This document shows positions 36,709 to 45,475 of a stretch of DNA of 64,000 bases, piece after piece; within the stretch, counting starts at the first letter, position 1; each line of letters starts with the position of its first letter. Below the pieces are notes generated by a model that made no database searches, was not told the origin of the DNA, and saw only the letters and a list, made by a program, of their open reading frames with translations. A program made the translations under genes and the position numbers. Source of the stretch: Selenomonadaceae bacterium (GTDB lineage Bacteria > Bacillota > Negativicutes > Selenomonadales > Selenomonadaceae); NCBI GenBank assembly GCA_024698045.1, contig JAILRS010000002.1:1-64000 (forward strand), in the 5' to 3' direction.

Positions 36709-36978
36709 TCAACCGATGCGCTCGGGTATTCCAACAAATATTCCCGTGAAAAATTCAACCATAATCCTTAACATCCAAGGCCCAAAAATCAGAATCGCGA
36801 CGAAGACCGCAATTATCTTCGGGATAAATGCCAAAGTCTGTTCCTGAATTGAAGTGGTTGCCTGAAAGACACTGACTGCCAAACCGACTGCCAAACCAAA
36901 TCCCAACATAGGCGCACAGATTACCAGAACCATTACTAAGGCCTCTTGTCCCATTTGAATGACCAAATCACCCGACAT
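36709..36978 (-). CDS. fliQ: Flagellar export protein FliQ
   Basis: A small (89-residue) export-gate protein with two membrane helices. The first contains APMLGFGLAVGLAVSVFQA and the link reads TSIQEQTLAFIPKI, both typical. It sits between fliP and fliR in the standard order with gaps of 15 and 24 bases. Confidence 0.95.
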   Translation of the reverse strand: MSGDLVIQMGQEALVMVLVICAPMLGFGLAVGLAVSVFQATTSIQEQTLAFIPKIIAVFVAILIFGPWMLRIMVEFFTGIFVGIPERIG

Positions 36979-36993
36979 GACTTTACACCTCTG

Positions 36994-37740
36994 CTAACGG
37001 AAACTTACTATTATCGATTGAATCAGCAAATGCCAACCGTCAATCATAACGAACAGCAGAATTTTAAACGGCAAAGAAATCATGACAGGCGGTAACATCA
37101 TCATACCCATTGACATAAGTGTCGTTGCGACAATCATATCTATGACGATAAACGGAACATATAACATAAAACCTATTTGGAATGCCGTCTTTAGTTCGCT
37201 TATCATGAACGCCGGAATCAAAACGAAAGTCGATACGTCTTCTTGTGATTCGGGACGTTCTGCGTCGGATAAATTCACGAACAACGCCAAATCAGTTTCG
37301 CGCGTTTGACGGAACATAAATTCGCGTATCGGTTCCAATGCATTCGTCAAAGCCTCTTCCTGCGTTAATTCTCCTGCCAAATACGGCTGTAATCCGTTTT
37401 CGTTCGCTTGCGACCAATAAGGAGCCATTATGTAGAAAGTCAAGAACATCGCCAACGATAGGATAACTTGGTTAGGCGGTACGTTTTGCGTGGCAAGCGC
37501 GTTTCTTAGGAAGCCGATTATTACGACTATGCGCACGAATGAAGTAGTCATAAGCAAAATAGCCGGAGCAATCGTAGCCAAAGTCAAAACCGCAATGACT
37601 TGCAGTGTTGAGGATACTTGTTCGGGATTGTCCGCCGTGCCTATGTCTACATTTACGCTCGGGATTATCGGAGCCGCTTCCGCATTGTTTACCGCCATTA
37701 TCGCCCAAAGCGTACAGACTACCAAACTTATTCGATTCAA
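36994..37740 (-). CDS. fliP: Flagellar export protein FliP
   Basis: Pore-forming export-gate protein. 248 residues: a cleavable signal peptide (LVVCTLWAIMAVNNAEA), then four membrane helices with the family stretches TSFVRIVVIIGFLRNALATQ, PPNQVILSLAMFLTFYIM and MGMMMLPPVMISLPFKILLFV. The start is a TTG at 37740 with a weak ribosome site. The signal peptide supports a start here or five codons later. A YccF-type gene separates it from fliO, which normally adjoins. Confidence 0.94.
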   Translation of the reverse strand: MNRISLVVCTLWAIMAVNNAEAAPIIPSVNVDIGTADNPEQVSSTLQVIAVLTLATIAPAILLMTTSFVRIVVIIGFLRNALATQNVPPNQVILSLAMFLTFYIMAPYWSQANENGLQPYLAGELTQEEALTNALEPIREFMFRQTRETDLALFVNLSDAERPESQEDVSTFVLIPAFMISELKTAFQIGFMLYVPFIVIDMIVATTLMSMGMMMLPPVMISLPFKILLFVMIDGWHLLIQSIIVSFR

Positions 37741-37779
37741 GCCGAATCACACTTCCATAAATTTTTTATGCGCCCGTCG

Positions 37780-38139
37780 TTATCTCACTTTCGCGCCGAA
37801 GGGCATCAATGCCAATTTCGCCAATTTAAAACACTGGAAACCAAAGGGGACGCCGATTATCGTGACACAGAAAAAAAGTCCCATTGTGGCAAAACCCAAA
37901 GCAAGTTCAAATCCGCCGAATATCAACCAAAGTATATTAACCAAAAAACTGACGGAGCTGTCGCTGTAAATAACTTCCTTGCCGAACGGGAAGAAAGTTA
38001 ACTTAGCCAATTTGAAACATTGCAAACCGATTGGCAGACCGATAACGGTCACAGACCAAAGAATACCAACCAATATCCAACTAAGTCCGCCAATAATTCC
38101 GCCGAAGATAAACCAAATTATATTACCGATAAAACTCAA
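37780..38139 (-). CDS. YccF-family inner membrane protein inside the flagellar operon
   Basis: A 119-residue protein made of two similar halves. Each has a hydrophobic Ile/Gly-rich helix followed by GLPIGLQCFKLAKLTFFPFGK and GVPFGFQCFKLAKLALMPFG respectively, the YccF domain signature. Function is unknown. It stands between fliO and fliP, which normally adjoin, and is flanked on its upstream side by a dispersed repeat (38187-38220), so it is probably a later insertion. Confidence 0.88.
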   Translation of the reverse strand: MSFIGNIIWFIFGGIIGGLSWILVGILWSVTVIGLPIGLQCFKLAKLTFFPFGKEVIYSDSSVSFLVNILWLIFGGFELALGFATMGLFFCVTIIGVPFGFQCFKLAKLALMPFGAKVR

Positions 38140-38186
38140 AATACGTCACCTTTTTACTGCCTAAAGCATTTCGGCAATCGCAATTA

Positions 38187-38220
38187 ATTGCCGCAGTTGT
38201 GGCGATAACCGATTGCCTTT
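38187..38220. repeat. Dispersed repeat, copy 2 (upstream of the YccF gene)
   Basis: TTGCCGCAGTTGTGGCGATAA then CCGATTGCCTTT. Similarity to copy 4 (63768-63804) extends about 45 bases further (CGTACGGAAGGAGATT versus CGTACGAAAGGAGATT), so a unit of about 80 bases is shared. Confidence 0.65.
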
Positions 38221-38247
38221 GAAGACTTTTTAACCGTACGGAAGGAG

Positions 38248-38287
38248 ATTCCTCTCTTATTTCTTCTTGAAGAGAGGAATTTTTTTT
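38248..38287 (+). terminator. Plus-strand hairpin with T-run across the fliO 3' end
   Basis: ATTCCTCTC and GAGAGGAAT are a perfect 9-base stem followed by eight T on the plus strand. It covers the fliO stop codon but points against the flagellar genes. It would stop antisense transcription entering the operon. Confidence 0.6.
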
Positions 38288-38766
38288 ACCAAACTCGAAA
38301 GCGTACCGAACTCCTGCGAAAACATATTACCCGAATCAATCGCCTGTACACGTAATCGCTCAATCAAATCTTTGTCCGTAATTTCGCCCAAAAGATTTAT
38401 GTTGTGATCCGTTACACCTAATAAAAACACTCTGCCGGCCATTTCAACAGTGCAGACAGAGCGATTAGGTCCCAAAGGTAAATTTTCCAAGACTCTGCCG
38501 CCGCTTGCCGTGATTCTGGCCGCATTGAAGCGTCCGCCGATAAACCGCGCGGCAAAAAACGCCATGACGATAACAACGGCGAACACAGCCAGCAAACTAA
38601 ACAAATAGGCAAGCGACGACCACCAAGAAACACCCGTAGGTCTGGGGTCAACTTCCTCGTAACCTTGTAAATATCCGCCTGCGGCTTGTGCTACGGAATC
38701 ATCAAACAAGGCGAAAGCACAAATCAAGAGCGCAGACGGAAAAAAAATCTTTATTTTGTCAAACAT
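38257..38766 (-). CDS. fliO: Flagellar biosynthesis protein FliO
   Basis: Scaffold for assembly of the FliP pore. 169 residues: signal peptide (LICAFALFDDSVAQA), one membrane helix (LFSLLAVFAVVIVMAFF) and the cytoplasmic FliO domain with VLENLPLGPNRSVCTVEMAGRVFLLGVTD. Ends in Lys-rich LFKKK. Its ATG overlaps the cheY stop by one base (TAATG). The next expected gene, fliP, is separated by the YccF insertion and ~115 bases. Confidence 0.92.
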   Translation of the reverse strand: MFDKIKIFFPSALLICAFALFDDSVAQAAGGYLQGYEEVDPRPTGVSWWSSLAYLFSLLAVFAVVIVMAFFAARFIGGRFNAARITASGGRVLENLPLGPNRSVCTVEMAGRVFLLGVTDHNINLLGEITDKDLIERLRVQAIDSGNMFSQEFGTLSSLVKKIPLFKKK

Positions 38767-39143
38767 TAGCCGACAGCTTTACGAACTGCCTCAAGAACGC
38801 GATCCGCTTGGAAAGGTTTAACGATAAAGTCGCGAGCTCCGGCCTGAATAGCTTCAATAACCATGGACTGTTGTCCCATAGCACTGCACATAACGACTTT
38901 GGCTTTCGGATCCATTTTTCTGATAGCTTTAACCGCGGAAATTCCGTCCATTTCGGGCATAGTAATATCCATCGTGGTTAAATCGGGGCGTTTATTCTCT
39001 TCGGTTAACTTTTTATATAACTCGACCGCCTTTAAACCGTTTTCGGCCTCGCCGACGATTTCATATCCGTTTTTGGACAAAATATCCTTGACCATCATTC
39101 GCATGAAAGCCGCGTCATCAACGACCAAAACTCTTATTGCCAT
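38766..39143 (-). CDS. cheY: Chemotaxis response regulator CheY
   Basis: Single-domain receiver (125 residues) that binds the motor switch when phosphorylated. Acid pocket D9-D10, phospho-acceptor D59 (TTMDITMPEMDG), S87 and K109 (FIVKPF) are all in place. ATG 39143 has CAGGAGAG upstream; the frame is open further up but without a start signal. It leads the cheY-fliO-fliP-fliQ-fliR-flhB-flhA transcript, next to fliY, whose product dephosphorylates CheY in Firmicutes. Confidence 0.95.
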   Translation of the reverse strand: MAIRVLVVDDAAFMRMMVKDILSKNGYEIVGEAENGLKAVELYKKLTEENKRPDLTTMDITMPEMDGISAVKAIRKMDPKAKVVMCSAMGQQSMVIEAIQAGARDFIVKPFQADRVLEAVRKAVG

Positions 39144-39190
39144 AACAAATCTCTCCTGTTTCAAAATTTTTATATCGGAACTCTCGAGTC

Positions 39191-39337
39191 TTATTTCTCT
39201 TCTCTTACGGGAAGAGTCAGCCGATCTGCACCAATTTGCAAACGCTTGTCGCAACCATACACGGGCAGATTAACTTTAGCATAAGCTCCCGTAAAAACGG
39301 GGTAGTTGACTTCACATAAATTCCAAATAGATTTCAC
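39191..39337 (-). CDS. Possible 48-residue protein in the cheY leader
   Basis: A GTG-started frame of 48 codons. It encodes KSIWNLCEVNYPVF, then GAYAKVNLPVYGCD and LQIGADRLTLPVREEK before TAA. The composition is protein-like and includes an internal NLPV/TLPV echo. The GTG lies only 5 bases after the -10 box, so translation would be leaderless. No family is recognised. The alternative is an untranslated structured leader of the cheY operon. Confidence 0.35.
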   Translation of the reverse strand: MKSIWNLCEVNYPVFTGAYAKVNLPVYGCDKRLQIGADRLTLPVREEK

Positions 39338-39342
39338 AAAGC

Positions 39343-39371
39343 ATTATACCCGATAAATTAAGATTGGGCAA
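39343..39371 (-). promoter_or_regulatory. Promoter of the cheY-fliO-flhA operon
   Basis: On the minus strand TTGCCC (39366-39371) and perfect TATAAT (39343-39348) with a 17-base spacer. It gives cheY a ~190-base leader and lets the export genes be transcribed independently of flbD-fliL-fliM-fliY. Confidence 0.7.
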
Positions 39372-39551
39372 TAGTGAAAAAAAGTTGGTTTCGTCATATT
39401 CTTAAAGGAAATTGCCGCGTGACAGCAAGTCTTAAAATGATGCCCAAAAATTTTTTCACATTCTACAGTATTTGCAGTCAATATGCAACGTTTTTATATG
39501 CCCTAACGATTTTCGACTTAAGTTTGAAATATTTAATCTTCAATCGAAATT

Positions 39552-40949
39552 TTACGTAAGGTGTTTCGCGCGTTCGGTAGGTGTAGCAATTTCGGTTATC
39601 CTGACACCAAAGTTTTCGTCGATGACAACGACTTCGCCCTTGGCAAGGAAATGACCGTTAACTTGAATTTCGACGGGTTCACCGGCTAATTTATCCAATT
39701 CGACGATGGAGCCCGTAGACAAATCCAAAATTTCTTTAATCGTCTTTTTGGTACGCCCCAACTCAACTGTAACTTGCAAAGGTACATCCAAAATCAAACC
39801 GATATTTGCTTCGTTGATTTGAACGGGCTCGACCGACAACGGAGTAAACTGCGCAGGCGATACGGGCATATTCGTTACTACATTGGGCTGCATCATATGT
39901 TGTTGTTGAGAATAAGCAGGTTGCGGATAACCTTGCGGCGGATAACCCGGTTGCGGATAAGGTTGCTGAGGCGGATAACCTTGCGGCGGATAAGGTTGCT
40001 GAGGTGGATAACCTTGCGGCGGATAGGGCTGCTGAGGAGGCGGATAACCTTGCGGAGGATAACCGGGTTGTGGTGGATACGGTTGTTGAGGTTGTTGCTG
40101 TTGAGGTTGTGGAGGAGGCGCAACAGGTGTGACGGGTGCCGCAGGAGCCGGAGCAGGTTCGGGCGCGGCAGCCGGTGCAGGTGTCTCCGCAGGTGCGGAA
40201 TCATCTTCGGGAATATCTTCACCCATCAAAGCCGCGACCATTTCTTTAGCGACATGAACCGAAAGTATTTGCATAATTTCGCTGTCGATAAGTCCGTCAA
40301 CTTCCATGCGGAAGGAGGCGCGTACCATCGGCTCTTCGCTGTTAACAATTTCACTCGCGACATCTTCCTTACCGAAATCAACCAAATTGACTTTCGGAGG
40401 AGAGATATCTATTTTCTTGTTGAACATCGTGGAAAGACTTGTGGCAACGGCTCCCATCATCTGATTCATTGCCTCGCCCACGGCGCTCATGTGGATTTCG
40501 TTCAGTTGCGTATCGGGATTGGTACCGTCGCCGCCCATCATCAAATCGGCGATAACTGCCGCGTCGGTTGCCTGAATCGCGAAAACATTGTTACCGTCAA
40601 TGCCCTCTGTGTAACCTACTTCAACAACAAGATAGGGCAAAGGATAATGTTGTTGAATAACATTCATAGGCGCAACCGAAACCGTGGGTGTAGTTATGGA
40701 AACTCTGTGACCTAAAAGTGTGGACAGAGTAGTAGCCGCGCTACCCATGGAAATGTTACCGATTTCGCCCAGTGCATCTTTCTCTATATCCGACAAAAGA
40801 CCTTCGTACTCGTTTTCTTCCAAAGGAACCTCTTCGGCAGCCGCGGCGGTTGCTTCGCCTGCGCCCGTATCGTTACTGCCGCCGTCGTCGTCGTCACCGG
40901 CTCCTGCCAACAGTGCATCTATTTCAGCTTGAGACAAATCGCTCATCAT
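39552..40949 (-). CDS. fliY: Flagellar motor switch phosphatase FliY
   Basis: Switch protein that also dephosphorylates CheY-P. 465 residues: N-terminal CheY-binding peptide [12 protein letters not shown]; a CheC-like phosphatase region ([21 protein letters not shown] and [18 protein letters not shown], each with the active-site E..N); a ~130-residue Pro/Gln/Ala-rich linker with [12 protein letters not shown] repeats; and a C-terminal FliN/SpoA domain ([19 protein letters not shown]). The linker is much longer than usual. ATG 40949 (or the ATG after it) lies behind GGAGAGGAT. Genes order: flbD-fliL-fliM-fliY. Confidence 0.94.
   Translation of the reverse strand: MMSDLSQAEIDALLAGAGDDDDGGSNDTGAGEATAAAAEEVPLEENEYEGLLSDIEKDALGEIGNISMGSAATTLSTLLGHRVSITTPTVSVAPMNVIQQHYPLPYLVVEVGYTEGIDGNNVFAIQATDAAVIADLMMGGDGTNPDTQLNEIHMSAVGEAMNQMMGAVATSLSTMFNKKIDISPPKVNLVDFGKEDVASEIVNSEEPMVRASFRMEVDGLIDSEIMQILSVHVAKEMVAALMGEDIPEDDSAPAETPAPAAAPEPAPAPAAPVTPVAPPPQPQQQQPQQPYPPQPGYPPQGYPPPQQPYPPQGYPPQQPYPPQGYPPQQPYPQPGYPPQGYPQPAYSQQQHMMQPNVVTNMPVSPAQFTPLSVEPVQINEANIGLILDVPLQVTVELGRTKKTIKEILDLSTGSIVELDKLAGEPVEIQVNGHFLAKGEVVVIDENFGVRITEIATPTERAKHLT
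39920..40090 (-). repeat. Pro-Gln-Gly-Tyr repeat linker in fliY
   Basis: In-frame repeats of a 30-33-base unit encoding [11 protein letters not shown] and variants. Likely disordered tether between the phosphatase and FliN-like parts, and prone to length change. Confidence 0.8.
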
Positions 40950-40998
40950 AAGTAGCGGTCACATCCTCTCCACATTGTAGGGCTTATTTCTTCTGTCA

Positions 40999-42135
40999 TC
41001 ATTTGGAGCCTTCCCCCAATGCTTTTACGCCGTTTGTTTTTTTGTCGGCTTTATTTTTGGAATCATTATCGGTGATTTGATTCGGATTTTCATTGGCAAC
41101 TCCTTCGGGATTTTCTTGCGACTCTTCATCAAAATCATCGTCGTCGTCGGGATTCTTCTTAACTACTCTCGTTATCTGTACCGCCAATTTTTTTCCGAAT
41201 GTTCCCGGTCTGCAATAGAATTTCGGGCTTGTACCTATCATGCACGGAAAATCATCTTTTACTTTGGAATTCAACTGCAGGACGTCGCCGAACCCGAGTG
41301 TTAAAAATTCGTTGATTGTGATTTGTACACGCCCGACTTCGACAACAAACGGCACTTTTGTTTTATTCAACTCTTTGCGAATCATTTCGGTATGACCCGA
41401 ATCATCATCTTTCGCAACCGAGGCCGCAACCCAGAACGTAGTAGTTAATTTCGACATAATCGGTTCAAGCACCAAATACGGTATGCAGATATTCATCATG
41501 CTTTCCACTTCGCCGAGTTTTGTATGAAGTGTAACTATGACTACCATATCATTCGGCGGAACTATTTGCGTGAATTGCGGATTCGATTCCGTCGCTTCCA
41601 ATATCGGATTCATCGGCGTAACGTTTGACCAGGCTTCTTTGAAACGTTCCATTGCCGAATTGACAAAACGACGCATGACTGCATCTTCTATTTCCGTCAA
41701 AACGCGCGTTTTCATTGAAGTTGTACCGTCGCCGCCGAATACGCGATCTATGTAGGCGAACGCTATTTCCGAATTGATTTCAAAAATAATATTTCCCTTG
41801 AGCGGCGGCACACCCAAAATCGCTATCACACTCGGATTGCCGAGCGACTGAACAAATTCCTGATAAGTCAACTGCTCAACCGAGGCAACATCAACATTGA
41901 CCAGCGTGCGAAGATGCGAACTCATGTATGTATTCAACATACGAGCAAAACTTTCGTGTAACATGTACAGCGTGCGAATTTGGTCTTTGGAAAATTTATC
42001 GGGACGCTTGAAGTCATAGACTTTTATTTTTTTGGCTGTCTCTTCGTTCTTTAAATCTTCAAGTGAAGTTTCGCCCTCATTTGCAGCCGCAAGCAGTTTG
42101 TCTATTTCCTCCTGCGTCAATATATCGACAGACAA
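40999..42135 (-). CDS. fliM: Flagellar motor switch protein FliM
   Basis: C-ring component that binds CheY-P. 378 residues: N-terminal LTQEEIDKLLAAA (CheY-binding), CheC-like middle domain (LYMLHESFARMLNTYMS, then FAYIDRVFGGDG), and a C-terminal SpoA domain (VEVGRVQITINEFLTLGFGDVLQL). It ends in an extra ~50-residue acidic/Asn-rich tail (DDDDDFDEESQEN) not needed for the fold. A GGAGGAGG site precedes the ATG. Confidence 0.95.
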   Translation of the reverse strand: MSVDILTQEEIDKLLAAANEGETSLEDLKNEETAKKIKVYDFKRPDKFSKDQIRTLYMLHESFARMLNTYMSSHLRTLVNVDVASVEQLTYQEFVQSLGNPSVIAILGVPPLKGNIIFEINSEIAFAYIDRVFGGDGTTSMKTRVLTEIEDAVMRRFVNSAMERFKEAWSNVTPMNPILEATESNPQFTQIVPPNDMVVIVTLHTKLGEVESMMNICIPYLVLEPIMSKLTTTFWVAASVAKDDDSGHTEMIRKELNKTKVPFVVEVGRVQITINEFLTLGFGDVLQLNSKVKDDFPCMIGTSPKFYCRPGTFGKKLAVQITRVVKKNPDDDDDFDEESQENPEGVANENPNQITDNDSKNKADKKTNGVKALGEGSK

Positions 42136-42183
42136 GTTATTCCCTCCTCCTTGACATGACGCATTAGATGTCAGGGCAAAATT

Positions 42184-42738
42184 TTACTGCAAGAGGAAAC
42201 TGGTAATGTAAACATCATAAACAGCCGCGCCGCCCAATGCATTGTTAAGCGTATCTTTCAACTGAGTTTTAAATTCTTCCTGTTTTGTCGCGTCGAAATC
42301 TTCCAAAGACGCCGAGCGCAGGAATTGAGTAGCAACGTCGTTGACTTTAACATCGGCATCGGGTTGCAGAGCTTTTGTCTCTTCGTTTATTACCACGTGA
42401 TTATTCGGGTTAAATTCGACGATAATACTTGCTTTGAGGAATTTACTGCTGCGTGCTCCGCCGACATTAACCAAAACGCCCTCTTTAGGGTCGCCGATTT
42501 TGATGAATACACCGGGGTCGTGATAGCGGCTCACTTCGGTACCTTGCATGCCGCCGCCATTATTGGGCATATCCCCCATGAATCTTGTTACCACAAACAA
42601 AGAGACACCGGCCGCCAGTGCCAATCCAAGTATAACCAATCCGATTATGAGTGCTATTTTTTTCTTTTGCGAGGGTTGTTGAGGTTCCGCCGGTTCGGCA
42701 TTTTCGGCGGCTTCAATATCCTTTTCTTCTTCGGGCAT
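42184..42738 (-). CDS. fliL: Flagellar basal body protein FliL
   Basis: Stator-associated protein. 184 residues: acidic cytoplasmic N-terminus, a single membrane helix (KIALIIGLVILGLALAAGVSLFV), then a periplasmic domain with VLVNVGGARSSKFLKASIIVEF and terminal VYDVYITSFLLQ, the standard FliL ending. ATG 42738 follows AGGATAAG. Lies in the flbD-fliL-fliM-fliY operon. Confidence 0.92.
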   Translation of the reverse strand: MPEEEKDIEAAENAEPAEPQQPSQKKKIALIIGLVILGLALAAGVSLFVVTRFMGDMPNNGGGMQGTEVSRYHDPGVFIKIGDPKEGVLVNVGGARSSKFLKASIIVEFNPNNHVVINEETKALQPDADVKVNDVATQFLRSASLEDFDATKQEEFKTQLKDTLNNALGGAAVYDVYITSFLLQ

Positions 42739-42756
42739 AATTCTTATCCTCCATGA

Positions 42757-42954
42757 TTACAATTGTTTTAAAGCGCGTCTATATTTCATTACACGGCGCA
42801 CTACTTCTTCGGAAGACTCTTCAACAATAAGTTTCTTTTCATTGATTAACGTGATAACCGTGTCGGGTGTCGACTCAATCATCTGAATCAGTTCGGCGTT
42901 GAGAATAAATTCGCCCTTCTTGGAATCGGAATTGAATTTGGTTAGCTTAATCAT
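42757..42954 (-). CDS. flbD: Flagellar protein FlbD
   Basis: A 65-residue protein of the FlbD (DUF60) family: MIKLTKF, then FILNAELIQMIESTPDTVITL and KLIVEES. Its role at the motor is unclear, but the gene is regularly found upstream of motA/motB or fliL in Firmicutes-type clusters. ATG 42954 lacks a close ribosome site. It overlaps the stop of a 23-codon upstream frame (ATGA), so translation may be coupled. Confidence 0.85.
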   Translation of the reverse strand: MIKLTKFNSDSKKGEFILNAELIQMIESTPDTVITLINEKKLIVEESSEEVVRRVMKYRRALKQL

Positions 42955-43290
42955 AGAATTTGGCGCAACTTCCAAAAGCTTAAATCACGTTGTCTTAAAG
43001 CTCTGCAGACCGCGCCTGTCACTCCCTTTCCTTTTATGATATGAATAAATTGTTGCCTGACGGTTGATTAATACAATTTTCCGCAAGTTTGACGTCCATT
43101 TTAGTTTGGCTAATTATTTCAGTCGTGCAAATCTTCGCCGAAAAACATCAAAATCCTTTTAAGTCGAAATCAAAAATTGTCTTAAATTATTCTACACGTA
43201 CAAGGCACTTTGTCAATACGCGACAGTGTCAACGATAACGATAAAAAATCCCTCCTTATGCGGAGAGATTTTTTGTCGCGCGGAAAAATT
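42955..43290. other. Gap between flbD and the NhaC gene
   Basis: Contains a 23-codon minus-strand frame (GTG 43022 to TGA 42951) touching flbD, AT-rich sequence that should hold the flbD operon promoter (no clear -35/-10 or sigma-28 boxes were found), and the NhaC terminator at 43243-43276. Confidence 0.5.
43243..43276 (-). terminator. Terminator of the NhaC gene
   Basis: On the minus strand ATCTCTCC pairs with GGAGGGAT around GCATAA, followed by six T. It has T-runs on both strands and may work both ways. Confidence 0.85.
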
Positions 43291-44808
43291 TTATTTCTCG
43301 ACGACGGGGACTTTCATGTGAACAATAATCATGACAAAAATCATAAAGACTAAGGAAGTGCCCAAGGCAAGCCAACCGTTTTGAGTAATGCCGCCGACAA
43401 GATAGCCGACAACACTGCAACCGGAAACAGTCAAGACATAAGGCAATTGAGTTGATACATGGTCTATGTGATGACATTGGGCACCGGCGGACGCTAAAAT
43501 AGTTGTATCGGAAATAGGAGAAGCATGATCGCCCGCAACCGAGCCGGCAAGAATCGCCGCGATACATATGACCAATAAATTGGCAGCTTCTTCCGTTGGG
43601 AAATTAACCAAAACCGAAATTGCAATCGGAATCAAAATGCCGAACGTGCCCCAACTTGTACCGGTAGCGAATGCCAAACCCATTGCCACGATGAAAAATA
43701 TCACGGGTAAAAACATTGCCAACGACGTATGTGCTTGAACGACTGTTCCGACGTAGCCGCCCAAATTCAAATATTTATCGCTACATATGCCCGACAACGT
43801 CCATGCCAAACACAAGATAAATATCGCCGGTACCATTGCCTTAAAGCCTTGCGAGTAACAATCACAGTACTCCGAGAAGGTAATTACTTTGCGCGGCAGG
43901 TATAACAACGAAATAAAAATCAGCGCGATAAACGAACCTATAGCCAAAGCCTTTGCGGCACTGCAATCGGCGAAGGCATCGGCTATTGATTTCCCGTCGT
44001 GTATGCCGCCCGTATAGAGCATCGCATAAATGCAGACGGCAACCAAAACGAAGAGCGGCAAAATCAAATCAATAATTTTTCCCTTACCGCTGCCGACAAG
44101 TTCACTGTTTGCATTATCCTTATATTCTGTGGGAATTTCAAAGTGTTCGTTATTCCTTTTGACTTCCTTACCCATCGCCGCAAAATCTCGTCCCGTCATC
44201 ACGATAAAAACCATGAAGATAATCGTAAGTATTGCATAAAGATTGAAGGGGATTGTTTGTAAAAATAACATGAAGCCGTCAATTAAAGATGCTTCGGGGA
44301 GCGAAGAACCGACCGCCGCCGCCCAACTTGATACGGGTGCGATTATACAAATCGGTGCCGCCGTCGAATCGATAACGTAAGCCAATTTTGCGCGGCAGAT
44401 TTTAAATTTATCCGTGACGGGGCGCATTACCGTTCCGACAGTCAAACAGTTAAAATAATCGTCGATAAAAATCAGCAGACCTAAAAATGCAGTCAAGCCA
44501 AGTGCCGAACGTTTACTTGATATCACGGATCTCGCCCATTCACCGTAAGCGCGCGTAGCACCCGATTTGCTTATTATTGCTACCAGAATACCCAGTATGA
44601 CCAAGAAAACCAAAATACTTACATTGCCGCCTACTTTCTCCTCCATGATATCGAAGAAAGTAGTAATCGATTCCAAAAAATTTCCGCCGGTAAACATTAG
44701 TGCTCCGACGAATATTCCGATTATCAGCGACGTGTAAACTTCTTTTGTCCACAGCGCAAGGAGTATCGTGATAATCGGCGGCAATACAGATAACGCAGAA
44801 CCTTCCAT
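43291..44808 (-). CDS. Na+/H+ antiporter, NhaC family
   Basis: A 505-residue inner-membrane antiporter with about twelve membrane segments. Family stretches: FIDDYFNCLTVGTVMRPVTD, AYVIDSTAAPICIIAPVSSWAA, FATGTSWGTFGILIPIAI and AGDHASPISDTTILASAGA (the last is the most characteristic). Some members are malate/lactate or arginine/ornithine-type exchangers, so the substrate is not certain. Monocistronic, with its own terminator and a TATAAT at 44852-44857 on the minus strand. Confidence 0.88.
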   Translation of the reverse strand: MEGSALSVLPPIITILLALWTKEVYTSLIIGIFVGALMFTGGNFLESITTFFDIMEEKVGGNVSILVFLVILGILVAIISKSGATRAYGEWARSVISSKRSALGLTAFLGLLIFIDDYFNCLTVGTVMRPVTDKFKICRAKLAYVIDSTAAPICIIAPVSSWAAAVGSSLPEASLIDGFMLFLQTIPFNLYAILTIIFMVFIVMTGRDFAAMGKEVKRNNEHFEIPTEYKDNANSELVGSGKGKIIDLILPLFVLVAVCIYAMLYTGGIHDGKSIADAFADCSAAKALAIGSFIALIFISLLYLPRKVITFSEYCDCYSQGFKAMVPAIFILCLAWTLSGICSDKYLNLGGYVGTVVQAHTSLAMFLPVIFFIVAMGLAFATGTSWGTFGILIPIAISVLVNFPTEEAANLLVICIAAILAGSVAGDHASPISDTTILASAGAQCHHIDHVSTQLPYVLTVSGCSVVGYLVGGITQNGWLALGTSLVFMIFVMIIVHMKVPVVEK

Positions 44809-44985
44809 CTAAAAAAAATCCTCCTTTTCTGTTACAACTATACGGCACAGATTATATCATCTACAGAATTATTAGGAAAGTTTTTTGACGGAAGTTTAAT
44901 CCTCGCGTTTAATCAGGGCAGGAAGATTTGAACTTACACGGAAACATTTCGGGAGAAGATTAATATCGGAAAGGTTGAAGATTTA

Positions 44986-45432
44986 ATGAGTAAATTTACA
45001 ATCCAAAAATGTACCTTTGAACATTTGAAAGAATACGGACGGATTTATGCAGCCGCTTTCTCCGGCGAACCGTGGAAAGACCCGTGGAAAGCGGAAAATG
45101 CTGAAATTCATGTTAAAGAGTGGTTGGAATCAAAACATTTTTACGGGTTGGAATATTCGGCGGATGATAAAGTTATCGGCTTTATTCTGGGTACAGCTGT
45201 TCTTTTCGCCGAAGGAAGAACATTTATGATGCAAGCTTTGGCGGTAGATCCCGAATATCAAAGACAGGGTATAGCGAAAAAATTGGTGACGCAATGTCTT
45301 GCCGACGTCAAAGCGATGGGCATGATAAATTCGTATTTGATAACAGCCAATAATGACATCCTGCCGAAATTTTACAGTCAATTCGGGTTTAAACCGGACG
45401 AAAAAATTTGCATGCTCGGTTTAAAATTTTAA
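44986..45432 (+). CDS. GNAT-family N-acetyltransferase
   Basis: 148-residue acetyl-CoA-dependent acyltransferase. Motif A with the CoA pyrophosphate loop is ALAVDPEYQRQGIAKKLV, followed by a helix and NSYLITANND; motif B is FYSQFGFKPDE. The substrate (amine, peptide N-terminus or drug) cannot be told. The gene upstream of the drug exporter is transcribed separately from it, since a promoter lies between them. Confidence 0.88.
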   Translation: MSKFTIQKCTFEHLKEYGRIYAAAFSGEPWKDPWKAENAEIHVKEWLESKHFYGLEYSADDKVIGFILGTAVLFAEGRTFMMQALAVDPEYQRQGIAKKLVTQCLADVKAMGMINSYLITANNDILPKFYSQFGFKPDEKICMLGLKF

Positions 45433-45475
45433 TCCGCAAATGATATCGTCTGTTGTGCATGTACCAAAAAAGTCA

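Larger units (their letters stand above)
39144..39551. other. 408-base gap between cheY and fliY
   Basis: Holds a minus-strand promoter (39343-39371), a 48-codon open frame or structured leader (39191-39337), and two small hairpins before cheY (CTCTT/AAGAG and ACTCGAGAGT). Nothing was recognised between 39372 and 39551, and no terminator follows fliY. Confidence 0.6.

Noticed and set aside
39144..39340. Cyclic-di-GMP riboswitch in the cheY leader
   Set aside because: The conserved GGGACGCAAAGCC-like core of the class I riboswitch is missing.
39774..40715. Long plus-strand frame antisense to fliY (313 residues)
   Set aside because: It is the mirror of the Pro/Gln-rich fliY linker, has Arg/Leu-rich low-complexity sequence and no ribosome site; fliY itself is clearly real.
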